NCBI GenBank assembly: GCA_900541795.1
Contig: UQLC01000013.1
Span: 1 to 64,000, forward strand
DNA from: an uncultured Collinsella sp.
GTDB lineage: Bacteria; Actinomycetota; Coriobacteriia; Coriobacteriales; Coriobacteriaceae
Direction of reading: 5' to 3'
DNA length: 64,000 bases
The position numbers and the translations under genes were made by a program. The notes below the pieces were generated by a model that was not told where the DNA came from, made no database searches, and saw only the letters and a list, made by a program, of their open reading frames with translations. Shown here piece by piece: positions 51,245 through 59,517 of the stretch (positions are counted from its first letter, which is position 1; every line of letters starts with the position of its first letter).

Positions 51245-51640
51245 ATGTCTCACGATATTTGCCCCGACACGGGAGAGCCTTGCACTTGCGATGGTTCCGA
51301 GCCCTGTACCTGCGGCTGCGGTGGCTGTGGACATACTGCGGAAGAGGAAGCGGCCGCCGCGGCATATCGTGAGGCACACCGCGAAGGCCCGTCCGGTGAT
51401 GCCCTCGACCACGAACGCAAAATCATCGTGTCGTTCGATAGCACCTTCGATGTGATGGAATGCGAACAGCTGTGCCTTGCCGCCGGTGTGCCCGGGCGCA
51501 TCATGCCGCTGCCCGGCTCCATCACCGCCGGCTGCGGACTGTGCTGGGCCATGCCGTTCTCGGGCGATGCCCTCGCCGCCTTCCGCGCCGCCACCGAGGG
51601 CCGCGTAACCCCCGCCGACTACCACCAGCTCGTCCTCTAA
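51245..51640 (+). CDS. DUF3343 protein with Cys-rich N-terminal extension
   Basis: 131 residues. The C-terminal about 75 residues are DUF3343: CEQLC, GVPGRIMPLPG, TAGCGLCWAM. The N-terminal 30 residues are extremely Cys-rich, with CTCDGSEPCTCGCGGCGH, followed by an acidic/alanine linker. The extension looks like a metal- or selenium-binding tail and is missing in the paralogue at 23313. Starts 15 nt after mobA and has the same TTGGAGTTGCCATG start region as the paralogue. Function unknown; context is selenium metabolism. Confidence 0.8.
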   Translation: MSHDICPDTGEPCTCDGSEPCTCGCGGCGHTAEEEAAAAAYREAHREGPSGDALDHERKIIVSFDSTFDVMECEQLCLAAGVPGRIMPLPGSITAGCGLCWAMPFSGDALAAFRAATEGRVTPADYHQLVL

Positions 51641-51649
51641 CCACCAACA

Positions 51650-51682
51650 CCACCACAAAGGTGCCTGTCCCCAATGTGGTGG
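51650..51682. repeat. CCACCACA palindrome with GTGCCTGTCCCC core
   Basis: CCACCACA (51650-51657) pairs with TGTGGTGG (51675-51682) around AAGGTGCCTGTCCCCAA. It resembles dispersed REP-type sequences of gut bacteria; only one copy is in the window. Confidence 0.5.
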
Positions 51683-51896
51683 TTTAGAACACGTGGACGA
51701 AACAGGTTTGAAACACGGGTTTTGCACGTCAGGCACTCAAAAACGCTTCTACCTGCATCGTAATCAAAACGAAACATCCGCTCGTCGGCTTATGCGAAAC
51801 TTTGCTGCAACAGTGCGATATTATCCATACTCGATAACGTTCGCGGCGCATAGGGTGCTGCGACCAACATTTTCGTTTCCCATCATTGGAGGAAGC

Positions 51897-53252
51897 ATGA
51901 GCTACACGCAGAAAGTTCTCGAAGAGCTCAAGGCCCGCTATCCCGAGCAGCCTGAGTTCATCCAGGCCGCGACCGAGATCCTCGGCACCATCCAGCCGGC
52001 GCTCGACGCCCACCCCGAGTACGAGGAGGCCGCCCTGCTGGAGCGCCTCGTCGAGCCCGAGCGCATCGTTATGTTCCGTGTCCCCTGGGTCGACGACCAG
52101 GGCAAGGTCCAGGTCAACCGCGGCTACCGCGTCGAGTTCAACTCTGCCATTGGACCCTACAAGGGTGGCCTGCGCTTTAACCCGACGGTCACCCTGGGCA
52201 TGCTCAAGTTCCTGGGCCTGGAGCAGATCCTCAAGAACAGCCTGACCACCCTTCCCATGGGCGGCGGCAAGGGCGGTTCCGACTTTGACCCCAAGGGCAA
52301 GTCCAACAACGAGATCATGCACTTCTGCCAGTCCTTCATGACCGAGCTCTATCGCCACATTGGCCCCAACACCGACGTTCCCGCCGGCGACCTGGGCGTT
52401 GGCGGCCGCGAGGTTGCCTACCTGTTCGGTCAGTACAAGCGCCTGACCAACGAGTGGACCGGCGTCCTTACCGGCAAGGGCCTCTCCTTTGGCGGCTCGC
52501 TCGCCCGTACCGAGGCCACCGGTTACGGTCTGGTCTACTTTGTGGACGAGTACCTCAAGAGCCGCGGCGACTCCTTCGAGGGTAAGAACGTCGTCGTTCA
52601 CGGCTCCGGTAACGTCGCCATCTACGCGGTCCAGAAGGTCGCCCAGCTCGGCGGCAAGGTGCTCGCCTGCTCCGACACCCACGGCTGGGTCGAGGATCCC
52701 GACGGCATCGACTACACCGTGCTCGAGCATGTCTACAACAAGAAGCGCTCCGGCCACGACAAGGGCGTTACGCTCGCTATGTACGTTGACGAGAAGCCTA
52801 ACGCCGTGTGGCACGAGGGCGACGGCCGTGGCGTTTGGCAGCTTCCCTGCGACATCGCGCTGCCCTGCGCTCGCGAGAACACGCTGCTGCTCGAGGACGC
52901 CCAGGCGCTCGTCGCCAACGGCTGCAAGGTGGTCGGCGAGGGCGCGAACATGCCCACGACCATCGAGGCCACGACCTACTTCCAGGAGAACGGCGTCGCC
53001 TTTATGCCCGGTAAGGCTGCCAACGCCGGTGGCGTGCTCGTGTCCGGCCTGGAAATGAGCCAGAACGCCGAGCACCTGTCCTGGACCTTCGAGGAGGTCG
53101 ACGGCAAGCTCGAGCAGCTCATGCGCGGCATGTTCCACAACGTGGACGACACCGCCAAGGAGTACGGCCAGGAGGGCAACTTTGTCATGGGCGCCAACAT
53201 CGCCGGCTTCCTGAAGGTCGCCGACGCCATGCTCGCCCAGGGCGTCTGCTAA
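51897..53252 (+). CDS. gdhA: NADP-type glutamate dehydrogenase
   Basis: 451 residues, the length of hexameric NADP-type GDH, which aminates 2-oxoglutarate. Catalytic and substrate motifs: GPYKGGLRFNP, LPMGGGKGGSDFDPKGKS (catalytic Lys), PAGDLGVGGRE and the Rossmann GSGNVA. ATG 51897 follows TTGGAGG; the open frame extends upstream to 51693 but without a site. A strong terminator follows. Confidence 0.95.
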   Translation: MSYTQKVLEELKARYPEQPEFIQAATEILGTIQPALDAHPEYEEAALLERLVEPERIVMFRVPWVDDQGKVQVNRGYRVEFNSAIGPYKGGLRFNPTVTLGMLKFLGLEQILKNSLTTLPMGGGKGGSDFDPKGKSNNEIMHFCQSFMTELYRHIGPNTDVPAGDLGVGGREVAYLFGQYKRLTNEWTGVLTGKGLSFGGSLARTEATGYGLVYFVDEYLKSRGDSFEGKNVVVHGSGNVAIYAVQKVAQLGGKVLACSDTHGWVEDPDGIDYTVLEHVYNKKRSGHDKGVTLAMYVDEKPNAVWHEGDGRGVWQLPCDIALPCARENTLLLEDAQALVANGCKVVGEGANMPTTIEATTYFQENGVAFMPGKAANAGGVLVSGLEMSQNAEHLSWTFEEVDGKLEQLMRGMFHNVDDTAKEYGQEGNFVMGANIAGFLKVADAMLAQGVC

Positions 53253-53278
53253 ATCTTCGCTCGATATGGCATGTGATG

Positions 53279-53310
53279 AGGCTTCCAGCTATCCGGCTGG
53301 GAGCCTTTTT
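53279..53310 (+). terminator. gdhA terminator
   Basis: AGGCTTCCAGC (53279-53289) with GCTGGGAGCCT (53296-53306), one G-U pair, then TTTT. Confidence 0.88.
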
Positions 53311-53340
53311 CTATGGTGACGATGGCTGTGCCCCCTCGTT

Positions 53341-53349
53341 TGGTACACT
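53341..53349 (+). promoter_or_regulatory. Extended -10 upstream of the hydroxylase operon
   Basis: TGGTACACT (TG-N-TACACT, hexamer at 53344-53349), 25 nt before the first start. No clear -35. Confidence 0.4.
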
Positions 53350-53373
53350 TAAACGTACTGGACAAGTGAAGAG

Positions 53374-54288
53374 ATGGGGGAGAACGTGCTCAAGTTCGGT
53401 ACCTACGTCCGTGTTGGAAACGCGGCCGAAGCCTATGAGCTCTTACAGAAGAACCGCAACAACAAGATTGTGGGCGGTGGCATTTGGATGCGCCTGGGTT
53501 CGCGTCGCGTGGCGACGGCGATTGACCTTTCGGCCTGCGGACTCGATCAGATCGAGGAGACCGAGACCGAGTTTCGCATCGGTGCCATGTGTACCCTGCG
53601 CCAGCTCGAGCGCCATGTCGGGCTCAACGCGTTTGTCAACCATGTCTTTGAGTTCGCCGTCCACGATATCGTGGGCGTGCAGCTGCGCAACACCGCCACG
53701 GTGGGCGGCAGCATTTACGGTCGCTTTGGTTTTTCGGACGTGCTCTCGGCATTTTTGGCGCTCGATTCGTATGTTGAGCTGACGGGTGCCGGCCGCGTGC
53801 CGCTCGCCGAGTTCGTGGACATGGGCTATGTGCGCGACGTGATCGAGCACGTCGTGGTCGTTAAGCACGATTACCGTGCGAGCTACGAGGCCGTGCGCAA
53901 GGCCGCGACTGACTTCCCCTCCTTAAACGTCACCGCCGCCTGGTGGGACAACAGCTGGCATGTCACCGTGGGCGCCCGCCCGCTGCGCGCGACCCTGCTG
54001 CAGGGCGAGGCATGTGGCCTGGTGAACGAGCAGCCTTCAGAGGACGAGCTGCGCGCCCTGGCCGCGTCCGTACGCGCGCTGAGCTATGGCACCAACCTGT
54101 GGGGCTCGGCCGACTACCGCCGCCGCATCTCGGCTCCGTTGGCGATTCAGGCTGTGCGTCGCGCCGCCGGCATCGAGCTTTCGGCCGCGCTTGCCCGCGA
54201 GCTCGAGGGCGTGCAGATTCCTAAGTTTGCCACGGACGAGTATTCCTGCCGCCGCGTGCCCGGCGTCGATTCTAGCGAGGTGCGCTAA
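53374..54288 (+). CDS. FAD-binding subunit of xanthine dehydrogenase family
   Basis: 304 residues of the CoxM/XdhB type (FAD-binding PCMH fold plus CO-dehydrogenase flavoprotein C-terminal domain). KIVGGGIWMRL and QLRNTATVGGSIYG are the FAD-binding blocks. It passes electrons from the iron-sulfur clusters to NAD+ or another acceptor. ATG 53374 is used; GTG 53386, preceded by GGGGGAG, is an alternative. Overlaps the next gene by one base (TAATG). Confidence 0.85.
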   Translation: MGENVLKFGTYVRVGNAAEAYELLQKNRNNKIVGGGIWMRLGSRRVATAIDLSACGLDQIEETETEFRIGAMCTLRQLERHVGLNAFVNHVFEFAVHDIVGVQLRNTATVGGSIYGRFGFSDVLSAFLALDSYVELTGAGRVPLAEFVDMGYVRDVIEHVVVVKHDYRASYEAVRKAATDFPSLNVTAAWWDNSWHVTVGARPLRATLLQGEACGLVNEQPSEDELRALAASVRALSYGTNLWGSADYRRRISAPLAIQAVRRAAGIELSAALARELEGVQIPKFATDEYSCRRVPGVDSSEVR

Positions 54289-57119
54289 TGGCTGCCAAAC
54301 TCATCGATCTTTCCTTTACGCTCAACGGCCGCAAGGTCAAGGTTCAGATTGCCCCCGACACCATGCTCTTTGCGCTGCTGCGCGAGCAGGGCTGCGCGTC
54401 GGTGCGCTGTGCCTGCGAGACCACCAACTGCGGTCTGTGCACGGTGTGGCTCGATGGCGACCCGGTTCTGAGCTGCTCGGTTCCCGCCGCGCGCGTCGAG
54501 GGCCGCTCCATCACCACGCTCGAGGGCCTCAAGGCCGAGTCCGAGGCGCTTGCCCGTGCGATGGCTGCCGAAGGCGCCGAGCAGTGCGGTTTTTGCGCCC
54601 CCGGCCTTATCATGAACGTGCTGGCGCTTGCCCGCGCCGCCAAGGAGGACCCGAGCCTCGTCGCCACGCGTGAGGAGCTCTCACGTCAGCTCGCCGGCAA
54701 CCTCTGCCGTTGCAGCGGCTACGAGAGCCAGCTGCGCGCCATCGTCCGCTTCCTCAACGAGTCCGGCGTGCAGGTGGGCTTTGAGATGCCCGAGCTGCCG
54801 GTCAACGACACCAGCTGCGATGGTGTCGCGTACAAGCAGATCACCCACAAGCAGCCCAAGAAGGACTCGAAGGCTCTGCTCGAGGGTCGCCCCGTCTATA
54901 CGGGCGACCTGGTGCCCGCCGGCGCGCTCATCGTTAAGCTCAAGCGCAGCCCGTATGCGCGCGCCAAGATCCGCTCCATCGACACGTCGCGCGCCCTGAA
55001 GGTGCCTGGCGTGGTGGGCGTCTACACCTACGAGGACGTGCCCAAGCGCCGCTTTACCATCGCTGGCCAGAGCTATCCACAGCCGAGTCCCTACGACCGC
55101 CTGATCCTTGAGAACCTCGTACGCTACCAAAACGAGGAGGTGGCGATCGTCGCCGCCGAGACCGAGGAGGCCGCCGACAAGGCGCTCAAGCTCATCAAGG
55201 TCGACTACGAGGTACTCGAGCCCCTGCTCGACTTTACCCAGGCGCTCGATAACGACATCGTGGTCCACCCCGAGGGCGACGTGAGCTTTATGTTCCCGCA
55301 GGGTGGCGACGTTCCGCGCAACCTGGTGTGCAGCGGTACCAGCGATTTTGGCAACCTTGACGAGGCGTTCGCCCAGAGCGACATCGTCTTTGAGCGCACC
55401 TACACCAGCCAGGCCACGCAGACCGCGCCCATGGAAACCTTCCGCGCCTTCGCGACGACCGACGCCTTCGGTCGCATTTCGGTGACCACTTCTACGCAGG
55501 TGCCCTTCCACGTGCGCCGCATGGTCGCGCAGTCGCTCGACATTCCGCAGTCGCAGGTGCAGGTCATTAAGCCGCGCATCGGCGGCGGCTTTGGCTCCAA
55601 GCAGACGGGCTGCTGCGAGATCTTCGTGGCGTTTGTCACCCAACAGACCGGCCGTCCGAGCTACTGCTGCTACACCCGCGAGGAGACCATCACCGCGGGC
55701 AACTCGCGCCACCAGATGCAGATGACCGTTAAGCTGGGTGCCATGAACGACGGCACCATCACGGCCATCGATCTGCACACGCTGTCCAACGCCGGCGCGT
55801 ACGGCGAGCACGCTACCACGACGATCGGCCTTTCGGGCCACAAGAGCCTGCCCATCTACAACCATGTGAAGGCGAGCCGCTTTAGCTGGGATGCCGTCTA
55901 CACCAACACCAACCGCGGCGGCGCGTATCGCGGCTACGGTGCAACCCAGGGCCAGTTTGCCGTGGAGAGTGCCGTCAACGAGCTCGCCGACATGCTGCAC
56001 ATGGACCCCGCCGACCTGCGCCTTAAGAACATCGTGCGCGAGGGCGAGGTCATGCCGCAGTACTACAACGAGAAGCTCAACGCCTGCGCGCTCGACCGCT
56101 GCCTGCTGCGCGCGATGGACATGATCGGTTGGCGTGACAAGCCGCTGGCCGTGGACCTGGGCGACCGCGTGCGTGCTCTGGGTTGTGCGCTCACCATGCA
56201 GGGCTCGGGCATCTCCAACGTGGATATCGCCGGCATCGACATGCGCTTGGAAGAGGACGGCTTCATTACCATCGGCACCGGCGCCACCGATAACGGCATG
56301 GGCGTCGACACGATCCTGGCGCAGATTGCCGCCGAGGAGCTGGGTGTGGAGAGCTCGCTGATCGTGGTGCGCGGCGTGGACACCGACGTGTCGCCGTTCG
56401 ACGCCGGCTCGTACGCGAGCTCGGGCACGTACGTGACGGGTCTGGCAGCCAAGAACGCCGCGGCCGAGCTGCGCGAGAAGATCTGCGCCAAGGCCGCCCT
56501 GATGTGGGACGTGGACGCCGCCGACGTGGTCTTCGATGGCCAGTACGTGCGCCTGTCCGACGAGCGTGCCGTGCGCGAGCAGAACCGCTACCTCACGCTG
56601 CGCGACTTTGCCAACCTGTGCGTAAAGAACATCGCGGGCGGCGACGCGCTCACCTCGCATGCCTCTGCCTGCCTGCCCGTTTCGCCTCCGCCGTTTATGG
56701 CCGGTATTGCCGAGGTCGAGGTCGACAAGGCCACCGGCAAGGTGACCGTGGTGGATTACGCCGCTGCTGTTGACTGCGGCACCGTGATCAACGAGGCGCT
56801 CGCGCGCGTCCAGGCCGAGGGCGGCATTGCCCAGGGCATCGGTCACGCGCTCTACGAGATCGTCGAGCACGATGATCGCGGCCGCCTGCGCACCGGTAAC
56901 TTTATGAGCTACAAGCTGCCCACGCGCCTGGATATCGGCAGCATTCGCGTGGCCTTTGAGCCTAGCTACGAGCCGACGGGTCCGTTTGGCGCCAAGTCGA
57001 TCGGCGAGGTCGTCATCAACACGCCGCTCGCCGCCGTTGCCTCGGCCGTGGCGCACGCCACCGGCCACCAGGTTCGCTCGCTGCCGATCACGCCCGAGAA
57101 GGCCCTGCTGGGGGAGTAG
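54288..57119 (+). CDS. Xanthine dehydrogenase-type molybdenum hydroxylase (fused 2Fe-2S and Mo subunits)
   Basis: 943 residues. Residues 1-160 hold two [2Fe-2S] clusters (CETTNCGLC plus a later Cys, then CGFCAPG and CRCSGY). The remainder is the Mo-binding large subunit with GGGFGSKQ, GGAYRGYG and the catalytic Glu in GAKSIGEV. Such enzymes hydroxylate purines or other heterocycles; substrate is not certain. The fusion of small and large subunits with a separate FAD subunit is seen in some anaerobes' purine hydroxylases. Given the selenium genes nearby, a labile Se cofactor is possible but not visible in sequence. Confidence 0.88.
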   Translation: MAAKLIDLSFTLNGRKVKVQIAPDTMLFALLREQGCASVRCACETTNCGLCTVWLDGDPVLSCSVPAARVEGRSITTLEGLKAESEALARAMAAEGAEQCGFCAPGLIMNVLALARAAKEDPSLVATREELSRQLAGNLCRCSGYESQLRAIVRFLNESGVQVGFEMPELPVNDTSCDGVAYKQITHKQPKKDSKALLEGRPVYTGDLVPAGALIVKLKRSPYARAKIRSIDTSRALKVPGVVGVYTYEDVPKRRFTIAGQSYPQPSPYDRLILENLVRYQNEEVAIVAAETEEAADKALKLIKVDYEVLEPLLDFTQALDNDIVVHPEGDVSFMFPQGGDVPRNLVCSGTSDFGNLDEAFAQSDIVFERTYTSQATQTAPMETFRAFATTDAFGRISVTTSTQVPFHVRRMVAQSLDIPQSQVQVIKPRIGGGFGSKQTGCCEIFVAFVTQQTGRPSYCCYTREETITAGNSRHQMQMTVKLGAMNDGTITAIDLHTLSNAGAYGEHATTTIGLSGHKSLPIYNHVKASRFSWDAVYTNTNRGGAYRGYGATQGQFAVESAVNELADMLHMDPADLRLKNIVREGEVMPQYYNEKLNACALDRCLLRAMDMIGWRDKPLAVDLGDRVRALGCALTMQGSGISNVDIAGIDMRLEEDGFITIGTGATDNGMGVDTILAQIAAEELGVESSLIVVRGVDTDVSPFDAGSYASSGTYVTGLAAKNAAAELREKICAKAALMWDVDAADVVFDGQYVRLSDERAVREQNRYLTLRDFANLCVKNIAGGDALTSHASACLPVSPPPFMAGIAEVEVDKATGKVTVVDYAAAVDCGTVINEALARVQAEGGIAQGIGHALYEIVEHDDRGRLRTGNFMSYKLPTRLDIGSIRVAFEPSYEPTGPFGAKSIGEVVINTPLAAVASAVAHATGHQVRSLPITPEKALLGE

Positions 57120-57143
57120 TTGATCAGCGAACAAGTCGTAATT

Positions 57144-57173
57144 GGCGGGGTGGGGCAACTCGTCCCGCCTTTT
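57144..57173 (+). terminator. Terminator of the hydroxylase operon
   Basis: GGCGGG (57144-57149) with CCCGCC (57164-57169) and TTTT. Confidence 0.65.
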
Positions 57174-57231
57174 GCACTCGTGGTGAGGTCGTGAGCCTGT
57201 AAAAGGTGTGCGTGCGCTTGCCGTTCGTATC

Positions 57232-57240
57232 TGCTATCAT
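57232..57240 (+). promoter_or_regulatory. Extended -10 promoter of tRNA-Leu
   Basis: TGCTATCAT (TG-N-TATCAT), start near 57247, 13 nt before the tRNA. Confidence 0.5.
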
Positions 57241-57259
57241 TCCTTATCTGTGCGCTCAT

Positions 57260-57343
57260 GCGGGCGTGGCGGAATTGGTAGACGCGCCAGATTTAGGTTC
57301 TGGTGGGATTCCCGTGAAGGTTCGAGTCCTTTCGCCCGCACCA
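57260..57343 (+). tRNA. tRNA-Leu (anticodon TAG)
   Basis: 84-nt class II tRNA with acceptor GCGGGCG/CGCCCGC, anticodon loop TTTAGGT (TAG), a long variable arm, T-loop TTCGAGT and an encoded CCA. Located 91 nt before tig. Confidence 0.96.
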
Positions 57344-57434
57344 TCGCACCTGCGTCGGCCCTGGCCGTCGCGACACTTTGTTGCATAAAGGTACCAGCAC
57401 CTCAGATAAGCTGGGCAGTATGAGGAGGAACGTG

Positions 57435-58733
57435 TTGAACATCACCGCTTCTGACGTCAAGGACGCCAAGCTCACCGCTACGGTCACCATCCCGGCCGCC
57501 GACGTCGACGCCGCGATCAAGAAGGCCTACAAGGACACCGCCAAGAAGTACCGCTTCCCGGGCTTCCGTGCCGGCAAGGCTCCCCGTCCGGTCATCGACT
57601 CCGCTCTTGGCGCCGAGGCTACCCTCGCTCAGGCCACCAATGACCTGATCGCCGCCAATGAGCCCGCCGTCCTCAACGAGCTGGACATCGTCCCCACCAA
57701 GAACGGTGACTATAAGGAGCTCGACCTCGCCAAGGATCACGAGGACTACACCTACACCGTCGAGTTCTCCCTGCGTCCTGCTGCCGAGCTCTCCTCCTTC
57801 GACGCCGTCGAGATCGAGATGCCCCCTGCGGAGGTCACCGAGTCCGAGATCAACAACCAGGTCGAGATGCTCCTCAACTACCGTGCCACCTTCGAGGACG
57901 TCGAGGGTCGCGTCGTCGAGGCCGATGACTACGTCACCGTCGACCTCAAGGCCGTCGAGAACGCCGACAACTTTGCCGCCGAGGGCCGCATGCTCATCGC
58001 CGGTAGCGACAGCAACCCCAAGGAGTTCAACGAGGCCCTGATCGGCGCTAACGTTGACGACGTCAAGACCGTCACCTGGACCGACGAGGTCGAGGAGGGC
58101 GAGGAGGCCGAGACCCACACCGTCGAGGTCACCGTCAAGGGCATCAAGGTCCGCAACACCCCCGAGCTCACCGACGAGCTCGTCAAGTCCGACTTTGGCT
58201 TCGACAGCATCGACGCCATGCGTGACGCCATCAAGATCGAGATCGAGCAGGACAAGGCTTCCCGCCTCCCGGCCGAGAAGGAGAACCGTTGCGTCTCCGC
58301 TCTCGCCGAGCGTCTGCAGCTCGACGAGATGGACGCCGACTACGAGCAGTCCGTCTTTGAGGAGCTTGGCCAGAACTTCCTGTCCAACCTCGCTGACCGT
58401 GGCATGACCCTGGACACCTGGCTGCCCGCTTCCGGTCTGACCATGGAGCAGTTCATCGGCGACCTGCACAAGCAGGCTAACGACGTCGCCCGTGAGTCCC
58501 TGGCTCTCGACGCCCTCGCCCGTGAGCTCAAGATCGAGGTCACCGAGGACGACATCAACGCCGAGTTCGAGAAGGCCGGCGTCAAGGACGTCGAGGCTTC
58601 CAAGGCCGAGTTCATTGCCGATGGCCGCATGCCTGCCGTCCGCGAGTCCATCCGTCGCTCCAAGGCCGTCGACCACCTGGTCGAGAACGCCAAGGTGACC
58701 GAGGTTGACGAGACCGCCAAGGACGCCGAGTAA
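57435..58733 (+). CDS. tig: Trigger factor (ribosome-associated chaperone)
   Basis: 432 residues: an N-terminal ribosome-binding domain with FPGFRAGKAP (the GFRxGxxP signature), a central FKBP-type peptidyl-prolyl isomerase domain (about 150-240) and a C-terminal chaperone domain with an acidic tail. AGGAGG at 57423-57428 precedes two possible starts, GTG 57432 (3 nt) and TTG 57435 (6 nt); the TTG is better spaced and gives MNITAS. The ATG at 57420 contains the site and is rejected. Followed by clpP and clpX in a classic protein quality-control cluster. Confidence 0.93.
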   Translation: MNITASDVKDAKLTATVTIPAADVDAAIKKAYKDTAKKYRFPGFRAGKAPRPVIDSALGAEATLAQATNDLIAANEPAVLNELDIVPTKNGDYKELDLAKDHEDYTYTVEFSLRPAAELSSFDAVEIEMPPAEVTESEINNQVEMLLNYRATFEDVEGRVVEADDYVTVDLKAVENADNFAAEGRMLIAGSDSNPKEFNEALIGANVDDVKTVTWTDEVEEGEEAETHTVEVTVKGIKVRNTPELTDELVKSDFGFDSIDAMRDAIKIEIEQDKASRLPAEKENRCVSALAERLQLDEMDADYEQSVFEELGQNFLSNLADRGMTLDTWLPASGLTMEQFIGDLHKQANDVARESLALDALARELKIEVTEDDINAEFEKAGVKDVEASKAEFIADGRMPAVRESIRRSKAVDHLVENAKVTEVDETAKDAE

Positions 58734-58809
58734 TTCTCGCCACCTTTTCCGCGAGCGCATGGATGCGCCCGTGATGGGGTAAAGTTATAAGCCGGTTATC
58801 CGGTTGCTT

Positions 58810-58853
58810 CGTACGGTGCCAGCCAATGCATAGCATGCGGGCACCGTACGTTT
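58810..58853 (+). terminator. Hairpin between tig and clpP
   Basis: CGTACGGTGCC (58810-58820) with GGCACCGTACG (58840-58850) and an inner GCAT/ATGC hairpin, then TTTG. Possibly a weak terminator. Confidence 0.55.
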
Positions 58854-58895
58854 GTCTAGAACCATTATTGGTCCGCAAGAGAAATGGAGATGCGT

Positions 58896-59516
58896 ATGAT
58901 CGCTAAGTTCGATTCCGCCCTCGTGCCATACGTTATCGAGCAGACGCCGCGCGGCGAGCGCAGCTACGATATCTATTCGCGCCTGCTCAACGACCGCATC
59001 ATCTTCTTGGGCGAGGAGATCAACTCCGTCAGCGCCAACCTGGTCGTTGCCCAGCTGCTGCATCTTGAGAGCCAGGATGCCGAGAAGGATATCTCGCTCT
59101 ACATCAATTCGCCCGGTGGCGAGGTCTACTCCGGCCTGGCGATTCTGGACACCATGAACTTCATCAAGCCGCAGGTCTCCACCATTTGCGTCGGTATGGC
59201 TGCGTCCATGGCCGCCGTGCTGCTTTCGGCCGGCGCTAAGGGCAAGCGCTTCTGCCTGCCGCACTCCAAGGTCATGATTCACCAGCCCAGCGGCGGTGCC
59301 CAGGGTCAGCAGACCGAGATCGAGATCGTGGCCGAGGAGATCAAGAAGACCCGTCGCGAACTCAACCAGATCCTGTCCGACGCATCGGGCCAGCCGATCG
59401 AGAAGGTCCAGGCCGATACCGAGCGCGACAATTACCTGACCGCTTCCGAGGCGCTCGATTACGGTCTGATCGACCGTATCGTCACCTCGCGCGATCTCGC
59501 CGCGAAGGACGCCTAG
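58896..59516 (+). CDS. clpP: ATP-dependent Clp protease proteolytic subunit
   Basis: 206 residues. Barrel protease that degrades substrates unfolded by ClpX. Catalytic triad from this start: Ser104 in GMAASMAAV, His129 in MIHQPSGG and Asp178 in ERDNY. ATG 58896 is preferred since GGAG at 58886-58889 is 6 nt upstream; ATG 58884 has that site inside. clpX begins one base after the stop. Confidence 0.95.
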   Translation: MIAKFDSALVPYVIEQTPRGERSYDIYSRLLNDRIIFLGEEINSVSANLVVAQLLHLESQDAEKDISLYINSPGGEVYSGLAILDTMNFIKPQVSTICVGMAASMAAVLLSAGAKGKRFCLPHSKVMIHQPSGGAQGQQTEIEIVAEEIKKTRRELNQILSDASGQPIEKVQADTERDNYLTASEALDYGLIDRIVTSRDLAAKDA

Positions 59517-59517
59517 G

